Shown here in pieces: positions 1 to 8,333 of a DNA stretch of 33,923 nucleotides. The stretch lies in contig CAUGNZ010000027.1 in NCBI GenBank assembly GCA_959601045.1, positions 1 to 33,923 of the forward strand. The letters are read 5' to 3'. Under the pieces are notes generated by a model. It did not search any database, had not been told where the DNA came from, and was given only the letters and a program-made list of their open reading frames with translations. Made by a program: the position numbers and the translations under genes. How positions within the stretch are numbered: the stretch's first letter is position 1; the number at the start of each line of letters is the position of its first letter. Source of the stretch: an uncultured Collinsella sp. (GTDB taxonomy: Bacteria > Actinomycetota > Coriobacteriia > Coriobacteriales > Coriobacteriaceae).

Positions 1-1008
1 TTCGTGCAGGTCGTGGATGGAGAGCGCGGGATCAATCTGCATGACGCCGCGCTTGACCCAGCCGCGCAGATCGTCGCCGGTGGTGGCGATGGGGTCGCAG
101 TGCAGCGTGATATCGATGCCCATCTGGCGCTTGATGTCGTGCTCGATGGTGTCCAGGATCTCGTGGTGCTCAAACGCGTCGCCCTCGCCGGGCATCTCCA
201 CGTGGGCGCTTGCAAACTGACGACCGGGGCCGTAGTCGTGCACCATGAGGTCGTGTGTGCCCAAGACCTGTGGATAGGACATGATCTTGTCGCGGATTGC
301 CTGGACGAGCTTGGGGTCGGGCGCTTGCCCCAGCAACGGGCTGATGGCGTCGCGCACTAGGCCCATGCCGCTGATGCAGATGAAGATGCCCACACCCAGG
401 CCTGCCCAGCCGTCGAGGTCAAAGCCTGTCGTCTGCGAAATAAGCGCCGCCACCAAGACCGAGCCCGAGGTGATGACGTCGTTTTTGGAGTCCTGTGCCG
501 TGGCGATGAGTGTTTCGGAATCGATACGGTTGCCCAGCGCGCGGTTGAATGCGGCCATCCAGAATTTGACGAGCATGGACAAGACGAGAGCGGCTAGGGA
601 GACCAGCGTGTAGGCGGTGGGGGAGGGCTTGATGATCTTAGTGACCGACTCGAGGATCAGGTTGATGCCGACGGCGCAAACCAGGACGGCGACAAACAAG
701 CCGGCGAGGTACTCGTAGCGGCCGTGGCCATAGGGGTGGCCTTCGTCTGCCGGGCGGCTGGCGAGGCGGAACCCGAGCAGGCTCACGATGTTGCTCGAGG
801 CATCGGAGAGGTTGTTGAAAGCGTCGGCGATGAGGGAGACGGAGCCAGCGAGCAGGCCCGCGATGCCCTTGGCCAGGCACAAGGTGATGTTGAGGCCAAT
901 GCAGATGAGGCTTGCGGCGAAGCCCGCGTTGGTGCGGCGGGAGGTATCGACCGGCTCGCCCTCGCTGCCGGGAACAAGCGTATGTACCAGCCGATTTACA
1001 AATAGCAT
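1..1008 (-). CDS. CDF-family divalent metal exporter (partial, Mn-type signature)
   Basis: This is a cation diffusion facilitator, an inner-membrane antiporter that exports divalent metals. The minus strand reads open from an ATG at 1008 to the window edge (336 codons, no stop), so the C-terminus is missing. The N-terminal half carries hydrophobic segments and the CDF metal site: TM2 has LIADAFNNLSDASSN and a later helix has ATAQDSKNDVITS. The paired NxxxD (NNLSD) and DxxxD (DSKND) motifs match the ND-DD site described for manganese exporters such as pneumococcal MntE, rather than the His/Asp site of zinc exporters. HPYGHGRYEYLAG between TM2 and TM3 is typical of the family. The visible C-terminal part (THDLMVHDYGPG, EMPGEG, IEHDIK) is the cytosolic ferredoxin-like domain, followed by an extra tail reading SIHDLHE. 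The gene is divergent from the zinc-ribbon gene. Family assignment is firm; the metal is inferred. Confidence 0.9.
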   Translation of the reverse strand, partial: MLFVNRLVHTLVPGSEGEPVDTSRRTNAGFAASLICIGLNITLCLAKGIAGLLAGSVSLIADAFNNLSDASSNIVSLLGFRLASRPADEGHPYGHGRYEYLAGLFVAVLVCAVGINLILESVTKIIKPSPTAYTLVSLAALVLSMLVKFWMAAFNRALGNRIDSETLIATAQDSKNDVITSGSVLVAALISQTTGFDLDGWAGLGVGIFICISGMGLVRDAISPLLGQAPDPKLVQAIRDKIMSYPQVLGTHDLMVHDYGPGRQFASAHVEMPGEGDAFEHHEILDTIEHDIKRQMGIDITLHCDPIATTGDDLRGWVKRGVMQIDPALSIHDLHE

Positions 1009-1180
1009 AGCGGTCGTCCTCACAATCATGTTTAAGGGGATAGTGTAGCTCGCGCGGGGGCGCCGTGCACCGATGCTCAGAAAATGCAGCAATAGTCTGC
1101 CGGTGCTAACGAGCGAGCCTTCTCGTCTGCCTGGGTGCTCGATTTTGGGCCACATGGGTATGGGCACGTGCTTACCTGCC

Positions 1181-1197
1181 CGACATACTTAATGTCG
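1181..1197. promoter_or_regulatory. Short inverted repeat upstream of the zinc-ribbon gene
   Basis: A perfect inverted repeat (CGACAT, 5-nt centre, ATGTCG) lies in the divergent intergenic region, about 30 bp before the start of the zinc-ribbon gene. Its size and place would suit an operator, but no regulator is adjacent and a chance palindrome is possible. Confidence 0.25.
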
Positions 1198-1226
1198 ACA
1201 GCCCCAGTGCAAAGGAGGACGTATTC

Positions 1227-2564
1227 ATGGACGAGATGTTTGCCATTAAATGCCAAAACTGCGGCGGCCCTATGTACTCACACCAGGCTAAACGCAGCTT
1301 TGAGTGCGCCTATTGCGGCACGGTCGTTCCGTGGCAGGCCGATGCGGGGGAGCCCAAGAGCGCCCTGGGCATTCGCCATACGCCACTGACGGTTGTCGAT
1401 GGGCTGCTTAAGCTCACGCATGTGTCGCAGCTCGAGCGCCCGGTGGACCCCGACTGGTATTTCTTTAATGAGCACTGGCGCAATCAGTCGGTTCTGGAGC
1501 ATCTGCTGTGGGAAGACCGCGGCACGGCCCAGGAGTTCCAAGAGGCCACGCACGTGAGCATCCCCTGTCCCTTCTGCGGAGCGTCCTTTGAGGGCGAGTC
1601 GACCCAGCGCGTGTTTGAGTGCCCGTCCTGCGGCAATAAGATCGGTGTCGCCGACCTGCTCAAGCCGGGGACGTTTAGCAAGCGCCTGACCATGGGCGTT
1701 GGTGCGGAATATGTGCCCGAGCAGGGTATTCCCTGCGAGATAACGCCGCAGCAGGCGCGCGCCAATGCGCTTGAGCTGGTGCGCCGATATCCAGACGCCT
1801 TTGCCGGTCACGATGTGGAAGACGCGATTCAAAACGACATGATGCTCTTCTACTTCCCCATGGCGCTCGCGGACCTGCGCATGATGGCGTCCTTCCCGGG
1901 CAAGGGCCTGAGCAAGGAGACCCTGGTGTACTACGAGGTGCTCGACTGGGCATATCCCAGGGCAAACTACCTGGACGTTCGCCTTATGGGCATTCTGGAG
2001 CCATGGGACTTTGCCAAGGTTGGGTCGTTCGACCCGGCCATGCAGGAAGGCGACTTCCGCGTTGTCTCCGTCGATGCGTCTACCAAGGACCAGGTGGTCA
2101 TTGATAAGCTGGCGCTCGACGTTGCGGGCAACGATGCCGAGGCCGTACTGGGGCTCAATAAAAAGAGCATCCGAACCTGGGCGCGCAAGGCCCGCAAGCA
2201 TAAGGACGGCCTGGTGATGGTGCCGGTCTACTTTGTCGATCGGCCGGCGACGGATGGCCGCGATGGCGAGCAGGTGCGCATTGCCGTAAACGGCCAGACG
2301 GGTCGTGCAGCCGCGGTGGTGTTTAGCGACAAGCGCGAGACGCATATCGTGGCGCCGCTCAACCCCAACGTGATGCTGTCGAGCGAAAGCACCGTGCACG
2401 CCACGCCCATCGAGGTCAAATACGTTAAATCGCCCTTCCTATACCAGATCGTACGCCGTGGAGGCGGCGAACAGCCGCGGCAGGTGGCAGCAACTGCCGA
2501 GGGTTCCTGCCGAGAGGAGAAGCCCAAACGCCGCGGCCTACTGGGTGCGCTATTTGGGAAGTAG
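1227..2564 (+). CDS. Double zinc-ribbon protein of unknown function
   Basis: A 445-residue soluble protein that I do not recognise as a named family. Two zinc-ribbon knuckle pairs are visible: C9/C12 with C27/C30 (KCQNCGG, FECAYCG) and C114/C117 with C132/C135 (IPCPFCG, FECPSCG). The region after about residue 150 has no signal peptide or membrane segment and is moderately acidic. The last 20 residues turn basic (EEKPKRRGLLGALFGK). The start is supported by a strong ribosome binding site (AAAGGAGG, 1210-1217). A rho-independent terminator follows 43 bp after the stop, so the gene seems monocistronic. Zinc binding is inferred from the cysteines. The role is unknown; nucleic-acid or protein binding is possible. 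Confidence 0.85.
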   Translation: MDEMFAIKCQNCGGPMYSHQAKRSFECAYCGTVVPWQADAGEPKSALGIRHTPLTVVDGLLKLTHVSQLERPVDPDWYFFNEHWRNQSVLEHLLWEDRGTAQEFQEATHVSIPCPFCGASFEGESTQRVFECPSCGNKIGVADLLKPGTFSKRLTMGVGAEYVPEQGIPCEITPQQARANALELVRRYPDAFAGHDVEDAIQNDMMLFYFPMALADLRMMASFPGKGLSKETLVYYEVLDWAYPRANYLDVRLMGILEPWDFAKVGSFDPAMQEGDFRVVSVDASTKDQVVIDKLALDVAGNDAEAVLGLNKKSIRTWARKARKHKDGLVMVPVYFVDRPATDGRDGEQVRIAVNGQTGRAAAVVFSDKRETHIVAPLNPNVMLSSESTVHATPIEVKYVKSPFLYQIVRRGGGEQPRQVAATAEGSCREEKPKRRGLLGALFGK

Positions 2565-2606
2565 GGGAGCGGTGCCGGTCGGCATGGCGGTGTGATAGCC
2601 AGGGGC

Positions 2607-2644
2607 ACGGGGCGGCTCGCAGGGGTGCGGGCCGCCCCGTTTTT
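2607..2644 (+). terminator. Rho-independent terminator after the zinc-ribbon gene
   Basis: A 10-bp stem (ACGGGGCGGC with GCCGCCCCGT) closes a 14-nt loop and is followed by a T run at 2640-2644. It separates the zinc-ribbon gene from the CRISPR locus. Confidence 0.85.
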
Positions 2645-2694
2645 GTGCGGCGACAAGGTACGTGGGCGCTCCATTAAACACTTATGCTCACAGC

Positions 2695-2721
2695 GCAAAC
2701 GTTGGGCAACATTACGTTTGC
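2695..2721. repeat. 8-bp perfect inverted repeat beyond the tracrRNA 3' end
   Basis: GCAAACGT and ACGTTTGC flank 11 nt. The repeat lies between the terminator of the zinc-ribbon gene and the 3' end of the tracrRNA gene. No T run follows on either strand, so it is not an obvious terminator; it may be an operator or a structured leader. Confidence 0.35.
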
Positions 2722-2761
2722 CGATAGCTATTAAAAAAAGTCCGTAAGCGGTAGTAGTATC

Positions 2762-2793
2762 AAAAAAAGAGGGGCTCCAAATGGAACCCCTCT
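2762..2793 (-). terminator. tracrRNA 3' terminator hairpin
   Basis: On the minus strand, AGAGGGGTTCC pairs with GGAGCCCCTCT around a 4-nt loop (one G-U pair) and is followed by a run of seven U (A run 2762-2768 on the plus strand). It sets the tracrRNA 3' end. Confidence 0.85.
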
Positions 2794-2893
2794 GGCAAGT
2801 CAAATTGTCCCCTACGGGACGCCTTCCAAGGAAGGCATTTTTGGCAAAGCCGTATTTTGACTCGCAGTGTCGATGTAACTGGTAATCGACAAG
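2762..2893 (-). ncRNA. tracrRNA, antisense and upstream of cas9
   Basis: The minus strand of 2854-2887 is an anti-repeat to the CRISPR repeat. The repeat start GUUUUG pairs with CAAAAU (2854-2859). GC pairs with GC across an asymmetric bulge (GA in crRNA, GAGU in tracrRNA). The upper duplex pairs CAGTGTCGAT and TAACTGGTAATC with one mismatch. This is the same lower-stem/bulge/upper-stem layout as in SpCas9 guides. After the anti-repeat come a nexus-like hairpin GGC-UUU-GCC (about 2843-2851), a GCCUUCC/GGAAGGC hairpin (2821-2836), a GUCCC/GGGAC hairpin (about 2807-2820) and a terminator hairpin. Transcription runs away from cas9. The 5' end is approximate. TATGTT on the minus strand (2902-2907) is a weak -10 candidate, and no convincing -35 is seen. 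Confidence 0.88.
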
Positions 2894-2927
2894 GCAACTG
2901 TAACATAGCGCGGAAGGGCTGGTCGAC

Positions 2928-5900
2928 ATGAATTTAAGAAACTACTCTGGCGACTACAATATCGGCCTCGACATGGGAACCGGCTCCGTTGGCTGGGCGG
3001 TGACTGATGCCCAGGGCAAGCTTCTGCATTTTAAGAAGCAGCCAACGTGGGGTAGCCGTTTGTTCGATAGTGCGCAGCCGGCGTCCGAGGCGCGCGTTCA
3101 TCGTGGGCAGCGCCGCCGTTACGTGCGCCGTCGTTGGCGCCTCGACTTGCTGCAAAAGCTGTTCGAGCCTGCGATGAGTGAGGTTGACCCCGGCTTTTTC
3201 ATGCGACTCAATCAGTCGCGAACCATCGAAGGCGACCCGATTTTTACCAAGGACTTCACCAAGGCCGATTACTACGATCGCTTCCCGACCATCTATCATC
3301 TGCGCGCTTACCTTATGGACACCGATGAGCAGGCCGATCTTCGTTTGGTCTATCTTGCAATCCATAACATCGTTAAGCATCGCGGTAACTTTTTGCGCCA
3401 GGGAGAGAAGCTGACGGCAAAGACGGCGAAGACGTCGGATGCTCTTAAGAACCTTAATGGTGCTTTGAAGGCATGGTGCGAATCGAGAGAATACGAGTTC
3501 GCGAAGCTTGATGAACCCTCTGTAGCGAAAATCTTGGCTGACGAGAGGTCTTCTCGTTCGCAAAAGGCAAAAGACATTCAGGCGCTTGTAAAAGTGGACA
3601 CTGCGGATGCGGCTGCGAACAAAAAGCTGGCAAAGGCTTTGTCGAACGCTGTAGTTGGCCTTCAGTGTGAGTTCAAAGACGTGTTTGGCGATTTTGAATG
3701 CGAGGCAACTAAGCTCGCGCCTTCGGATGACGAGAAGCTAGAAGCGCTGCAGGCCGCATGCCCCGATGACTGCGTGGAGCTTCTTGAGTCCGTTTGCGGT
3801 GTTTACTCTGCTTACGTGCTGCAGGGGCTTTTGTCCTATGCTGAGGGCCGGACAATCTCGGTCAACATGATCGAAAAGTACAATTGTTACGCGGATGATC
3901 TTGATCGGCTCAAGACTTTGGTCCGCGAATATGCTCCCGGCTCATATGAGTCTTTCTTCCGCGGCGCAACCTATCATGATTCGAATAGCGATGACCCCTC
4001 ACGCGACTACGATGCCTTTAAGGCACAGGGCTATACCGCATATGACCTGCATAAACTGTCTTACGATGACTTCGCTAAATCCGTAAAGAAGCTCTTTGCG
4101 GGAACGGGCGCGGAGACGGACGAGCGCTATACCGCCATGATGGACGCATTCGACAAACAACGCTTTTTACGTCGCCTTAAGACGAGCGATAACGGTGCCA
4201 TCTGCTATCAGCTGCATCTTGAGGAGCTGCAGGCCATTCTCAAAAACCAGGGTCGCTTCTATCCGTTCCTTAAGGACGAGGCTGCGAAGATCGAGAGCCT
4301 GGTCACGTTCCGTATCCCGTACTATGTGGGACCGCTGACGCCTAAAAATGCTGCTCAGGACAAACATGGCAACCACCGATTCCAATGGTCCGAGCGTAAG
4401 CCCGGCATGGAAGATGCGACGATCACGCCTTGGAACTGGGATACCGTAATCGATAAGAATAAGAGCGCAGAGAATTTTATCCTGCGCATGACGGGTGATT
4501 GCACTTATCTTGCTGGCGAGAAGGTGCTTCCCAAGCAGTCTTTGCTCTATGAGGAGTTCTGCGTTCTGAACGAACTCAATGGCGTTCGCTGGTCCGAAGA
4601 TGGTGACGATTGGCAACGCCTGGATGCCGCGCAGCGCGAGGGTATTGTCCATGAGCTTTTCCATAAAAAGCGTCGCGTTACCTACAAGATGATTGCCGAC
4701 TGGCTTGTAAAAGAGGGCGACGCGACAAATCCGGTTGTCCGCGGCGGCCAGGGTGAGAGCGGTCTTGAATCGAAGATGGACTCGTACATCTTCTTTGCCA
4801 AAGACATCTTTGGTGTGGACGAGTTGAGCCGTGCCGAGTATCCGGTTATCGAGAAGATCATTCTTTGGAACACGTTGTTTGAGGACCGCTCGATCCTTAA
4901 GGAAAAACTGCAGGATGAGTTTGGCCCCAGTGGCAACGGAATGCTCGATGCCGAGCAGATTAAAAAGATCTGCAAAAAGCGTCTGACTGGTTGGGGGCGT
5001 CTGTCGGAGAAGTTCCTGACGGGTATTAGAATTGATACGCAAGCTGGTCGCTCTATGAGCATCATGGACGTGTTGCGAGAAGGAAACCCCAGCTCCGAGC
5101 GTCGCTTGGGCGAGACCATGGTGATGATGGAGATTCTCCACGACAACACGCTGGGCTTCCAGGAAAAAGTGGATGAACACAATCGCAAATATTATGCCGA
5201 ACACGAGAAGTCTCTAGGCGTAAATGAGCTTCCCGGATCCCCGGCGATTCGTCGCAGCTTGAATCAAGCGATTCGCATTGTCGACGAAATCGCAAAGATT
5301 GCGGGGCACGCGCCGGCCAACGTTTTTGTTGAGGTGACTCACGACGAGGACGAAAAGAAAAAGGGCAAGCGGACCACGAAGCGCTGGGACGCCATCGAGG
5401 ATGCGCTCAAGGCGTTTAAGGCCGAGGGCTGCGACCTGGCTGTTATGGACGATTTCAAGGAGCTCAAGGCAGCCAATGTAGACCTTGACGAGCGCCTGAC
5501 TCTCTATTTGATGCAGAACGGAAAATGCCTGTATTCGGGCCGCGCTATCGACCTCAATAAGCTTATGGCGGGATCGGGTGAGTACGAGGTCGACCATATC
5601 ATTCCGCGCGCCTATATTAAGGACGACAGCCTCGAAAACAAGGCGTTGGTGTACCGCGAGGAGAACCAGCACAAGACCGATCAGCTTTTGATTGATAAGA
5701 GCATTCGCTGGAAGATGGGCGAAACGTGGAAGCAGCTGCATCAGGCGAAGCTCATTGGCGATAAAAAGTATCGCAACCTGCTGAGGTCTTCCATAAACGA
5801 GAATGCCATGAAGGGCTTCGTCGCGCGCCAGCTCGTGGAGACGAGCCAGATGGTCAAGATGGCGCAGGCGTTGCTTGAGGCGCGTTATGCCGACGAGGGA

Positions 5901-7133
5901 ACGAAGATCGTTCCCGTTAAGGCGAGCGTATCGCACAACCTTCGTGAGGCAGCCGGCTTGGTCAAATGCCGCGAAGCCAATGATTTCCATCATGCGCATG
6001 ATGCCTATCTGGCATGTCGCTTGGGCCTGTTTATTCAGATGCGCCACCCCGGAATGTATGAGAACCCCATTGGCTACTCGCACGTGATTAAGAAGTACGT
6101 GCGCGAGCAGTCCGAGCTGTTTAAGAAAACCCACCGCATGCCTGGATCAGCGGGTTTCGTTGTCAATAGTTTTATGACTGCGGGATTTGATCCCGAGACG
6201 GGCGAGGTCTTTGACGATGCCTGGACCGAGGACGACGAGGTCAAGCGTTATAGGGGAAAGTATCTTCCGGACGGCTGGAATGCAGCAGCGGAGGTTGAGA
6301 GCATTCGCCGTGCGCTTAACTATCGCCAGTGCTACATCTCGAGGATGCCTCAGGAGGATACGGGCGCGTTCTGGAAGGCAACGATTTACTCGCCGCGTGA
6401 TCCCAAGATGGGTGCAAAGCTTGAGTTGTCGACCAAGCAGGGGCTCGACGCCAAGCAATACGGTGGTTTTTCGAGCCAGCAGTTTGCGTACTTCTTTATC
6501 TATGAGGCCAAAAAGAAGGGAAAGCCGGTATTCCGGTTCTCTCAGGTTCCCGTGTGGCTCGCGGCGCGCATCGAGGGCGACTCGGCGGCACTCGGCGAGT
6601 ACGCGCGTGAGCTTGCGGAGAAGGAGGGTTTGGAGTACGTCGGTATCACGAGGCCGAAGATCTACAAGAAGCAGCTGATTGAGGTTGATGGAGACCGTTT
6701 GATTATTACTGGCGCAAAGGAGGTCAGATCGGGCTCTCAACTTGCGTTTTCGCAGGATGAGATGTTGCTGTTAAATATGTCTAAAAAGGATGAAAGACTA
6801 AGCGTCCTTCCTTTGCTTGAGGGATTGGTGCACAAGATTGACCACGCTGCCAATGCAACTTGTGGAAAGTTGTCCAGGCAGCTTAAGCTCTCTCGGCTGT
6901 CTTCCGTTTCTGTGCTCGATGAGTTGCAGCAGCGTGAGCTTGCATTTGGCCTAATTCGTATTGAAAACGGCGCAGATCGAGTCGTTGATCTCTCTGGAAT
7001 TGGCGGGCCTGCAAAAGCGGGCGCTATGGTGACGGATATGTCAAAACTAATCAACGAACCAGCGGCCCCGTTCTTTATCATTGACCAGTCTGTAACGGGC
7101 ATGTTCGAGAGAAGGACCCGTGTCGGGCTTTAG
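2928..7133 (+). CDS. cas9: CRISPR-associated endonuclease Cas9 (type II-A)
   Basis: The RNA-guided effector that cuts both strands of target DNA using crRNA:tracrRNA. It has 1401 residues, close to the usual II-A length. RuvC-I: NIGLDMGTGSVGWA with catalytic D15. Arg-rich bridge helix: about residues 55-80 (RRRYVRRRWRLDLLQKLF). RuvC-II: NVFVEVTHDED with E802. HNH: YEVDHIIPRAYIKDDSLENK with H890, after QNGKCLYSG. RuvC-III: NDFHHAHDAYLA with H1022 and D1025. The C-terminal PAM-interacting region ends with SVTGMFERRTRVGL, like the end of SpCas9. All nuclease residues are intact, so it should cut. The start ATG has a moderate GGAAGG site at 2912-2917. The last 14 bp overlap cas1. The promoter must lie in or across the divergently read tracrRNA gene. 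Confidence 0.98.
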   Translation: MNLRNYSGDYNIGLDMGTGSVGWAVTDAQGKLLHFKKQPTWGSRLFDSAQPASEARVHRGQRRRYVRRRWRLDLLQKLFEPAMSEVDPGFFMRLNQSRTIEGDPIFTKDFTKADYYDRFPTIYHLRAYLMDTDEQADLRLVYLAIHNIVKHRGNFLRQGEKLTAKTAKTSDALKNLNGALKAWCESREYEFAKLDEPSVAKILADERSSRSQKAKDIQALVKVDTADAAANKKLAKALSNAVVGLQCEFKDVFGDFECEATKLAPSDDEKLEALQAACPDDCVELLESVCGVYSAYVLQGLLSYAEGRTISVNMIEKYNCYADDLDRLKTLVREYAPGSYESFFRGATYHDSNSDDPSRDYDAFKAQGYTAYDLHKLSYDDFAKSVKKLFAGTGAETDERYTAMMDAFDKQRFLRRLKTSDNGAICYQLHLEELQAILKNQGRFYPFLKDEAAKIESLVTFRIPYYVGPLTPKNAAQDKHGNHRFQWSERKPGMEDATITPWNWDTVIDKNKSAENFILRMTGDCTYLAGEKVLPKQSLLYEEFCVLNELNGVRWSEDGDDWQRLDAAQREGIVHELFHKKRRVTYKMIADWLVKEGDATNPVVRGGQGESGLESKMDSYIFFAKDIFGVDELSRAEYPVIEKIILWNTLFEDRSILKEKLQDEFGPSGNGMLDAEQIKKICKKRLTGWGRLSEKFLTGIRIDTQAGRSMSIMDVLREGNPSSERRLGETMVMMEILHDNTLGFQEKVDEHNRKYYAEHEKSLGVNELPGSPAIRRSLNQAIRIVDEIAKIAGHAPANVFVEVTHDEDEKKKGKRTTKRWDAIEDALKAFKAEGCDLAVMDDFKELKAANVDLDERLTLYLMQNGKCLYSGRAIDLNKLMAGSGEYEVDHIIPRAYIKDDSLENKALVYREENQHKTDQLLIDKSIRWKMGETWKQLHQAKLIGDKKYRNLLRSSINENAMKGFVARQLVETSQMVKMAQALLEARYADEGTKIVPVKASVSHNLREAAGLVKCREANDFHHAHDAYLACRLGLFIQMRHPGMYENPIGYSHVIKKYVREQSELFKKTHRMPGSAGFVVNSFMTAGFDPETGEVFDDAWTEDDEVKRYRGKYLPDGWNAAAEVESIRRALNYRQCYISRMPQEDTGAFWKATIYSPRDPKMGAKLELSTKQGLDAKQYGGFSSQQFAYFFIYEAKKKGKPVFRFSQVPVWLAARIEGDSAALGEYARELAEKEGLEYVGITRPKIYKKQLIEVDGDRLIITGAKEVRSGSQLAFSQDEMLLLNMSKKDERLSVLPLLEGLVHKIDHAANATCGKLSRQLKLSRLSSVSVLDELQQRELAFGLIRIENGADRVVDLSGIGGPAKAGAMVTDMSKLINEPAAPFFIIDQSVTGMFERRTRVGL

Positions 7134-8001
7134 GAACATTGTCATTTCAAACCCCTGCAAATTGCAGTACAAGGGCGGGTACATGGTTGTCCGCCGCGAG
7201 GACGACACGGCGAAGGTCCATCTTTCGGAGATTTCGTCGGTCGTCCTCCAGACCAACCAGGTGTTCATAAGCGCTTATCTGCTCTCGGAGCTTGCCAAGG
7301 CAAAGGTCGCGTTTGTCGTTTCTGACGAGAAGCGCGATCCCATTGGGCAGTATTTGCCGCTATACGGGGCCCATAACACCAGCAAGCGTATCGCAGAACA
7401 GCTTGAGTGGGGCGAGCCGATTAAAAAGCGCGTATGGCAACGCATCGTACGCGACAAGATTAAGCATCAATCTGACGTGCTTCACACCCGTGCGCGTGAG
7501 GAACAGGGCGAGACGCTTAAGAGCATTGTTGCCGAGGTGCGCTCGGGTGATACGACGAATCGCGAAGGACATGCAGCCCGGCTGTATTTCAACTCTCTGT
7601 TTGGTCCATCCTTCTCGAGGGATGACGATACACCTCTGAATGCTGCTCTCAATTATGGGTATGCGATTCTGCTGTCGAGCGTCAATCGCGAGATCGCAGC
7701 GCGCGGATACCTTACGCAGGTGGGAATCTGCCACAGAAATGAGTTCAACCAGTTCAACTTGAGCTGCGATTTTATGGAGCCGTTTAGGCCTCTTGTCGAC
7801 CGCATTGTGTTCGATAACTTTGACGGCGAGTTCTCTAAGGAGACAAAGCTGCTCTTGGTCGACATGCTCAATCAGGGAATTGCATATCGAGGCGGCACAT
7901 ATCGCGTGGGCTCCGTAATCTCTCTGTATGTTGCCGATTGCTTCAAGGCCCTTGACCGGAAGCTGTCGGTAGACGAAATCGAGTCGTTTGAGGTCGTATG
8001 A
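7120..8001 (+). CDS. cas1: CRISPR integrase Cas1
   Basis: The spacer-integration endonuclease of the Cas1-Cas2 complex. It has 293 residues, normal for type II Cas1. The N-terminal beta domain begins SGFRNIVISNPCKLQYK. The metal-binding residues of the alpha-helical domain are all present: E149 (EGHAARLYFNSLFG), H205 (GICHRNEFNQFNLSCDF) and E220 (DFMEPFRPLVD). The start is a GTG at 7120 inside the end of cas9, with a good AGAGAAGGA ribosome binding site (7107-7115). The protein opening and the spacing support it over later ATGs. The stop overlaps the cas2 start by 4 bp (ATGA), indicating translational coupling in one cas operon. Confidence 0.97.
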   Translation: MSGFRNIVISNPCKLQYKGGYMVVRREDDTAKVHLSEISSVVLQTNQVFISAYLLSELAKAKVAFVVSDEKRDPIGQYLPLYGAHNTSKRIAEQLEWGEPIKKRVWQRIVRDKIKHQSDVLHTRAREEQGETLKSIVAEVRSGDTTNREGHAARLYFNSLFGPSFSRDDDTPLNAALNYGYAILLSSVNREIAARGYLTQVGICHRNEFNQFNLSCDFMEPFRPLVDRIVFDNFDGEFSKETKLLLVDMLNQGIAYRGGTYRVGSVISLYVADCFKALDRKLSVDEIESFEVV

Positions 8002-8333
8002 GTGTCGGGGAAAGGATCAGATATATGAGGCTTGTCGTCTTCTTTGATTTGCCCGTCGATACTCCTGCGCAGAGAAAAGACTACCGGGTGTTCCGCAAAT
8101 TTCTTCTTAAAGATGGCTATCTTATGCTCCAGGAATCCGTGTATGCAAAGCTTGTTGTTAACGATGGGGCGGCGGGAAGCGCGGTGCAAAGACTCAGGAA
8201 ACATCGCCCGCCAGCTGGCCTTGTACAGGTTTTGCGCGTGACCGAATCTCAGTTTTCAACCATGGAGTACATAACGGGTAACCGCGAGGCCCATGAGGAG
8301 ATAGACACAATGGAGGAGCTTCTGGTTTTATGA
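7998..8333 (+). CDS. cas2: CRISPR adaptation protein Cas2
   Basis: The small dimeric scaffold that holds prespacer DNA between Cas1 dimers. It has 111 residues with the ferredoxin-like Cas2 core: first strand RLVVFFDLPVDTPAQRKDYR (conserved D17), then FRKFLLKDGYLMLQESVYAKL. The start at 7998 overlaps the cas1 stop (ATGA). An alternative ATG at 8025 lies directly before the first strand and would give a protein of about 102 residues. The stop overlaps csn2 by 4 bp. In type II systems Cas2 works in adaptation together with Cas1, Csn2 and Cas9. Confidence 0.95.
   Translation: MSVGERIRYMRLVVFFDLPVDTPAQRKDYRVFRKFLLKDGYLMLQESVYAKLVVNDGAAGSAVQRLRKHRPPAGLVQVLRVTESQFSTMEYITGNREAHEEIDTMEELLVL

Noticed and set aside
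2857..2888. cas9 promoter with TTGACT as -35 inside the anti-repeat
   Set aside because: No acceptable -10 at 16-18 nt spacing; the TTGACT is explained by the anti-repeat sequence.
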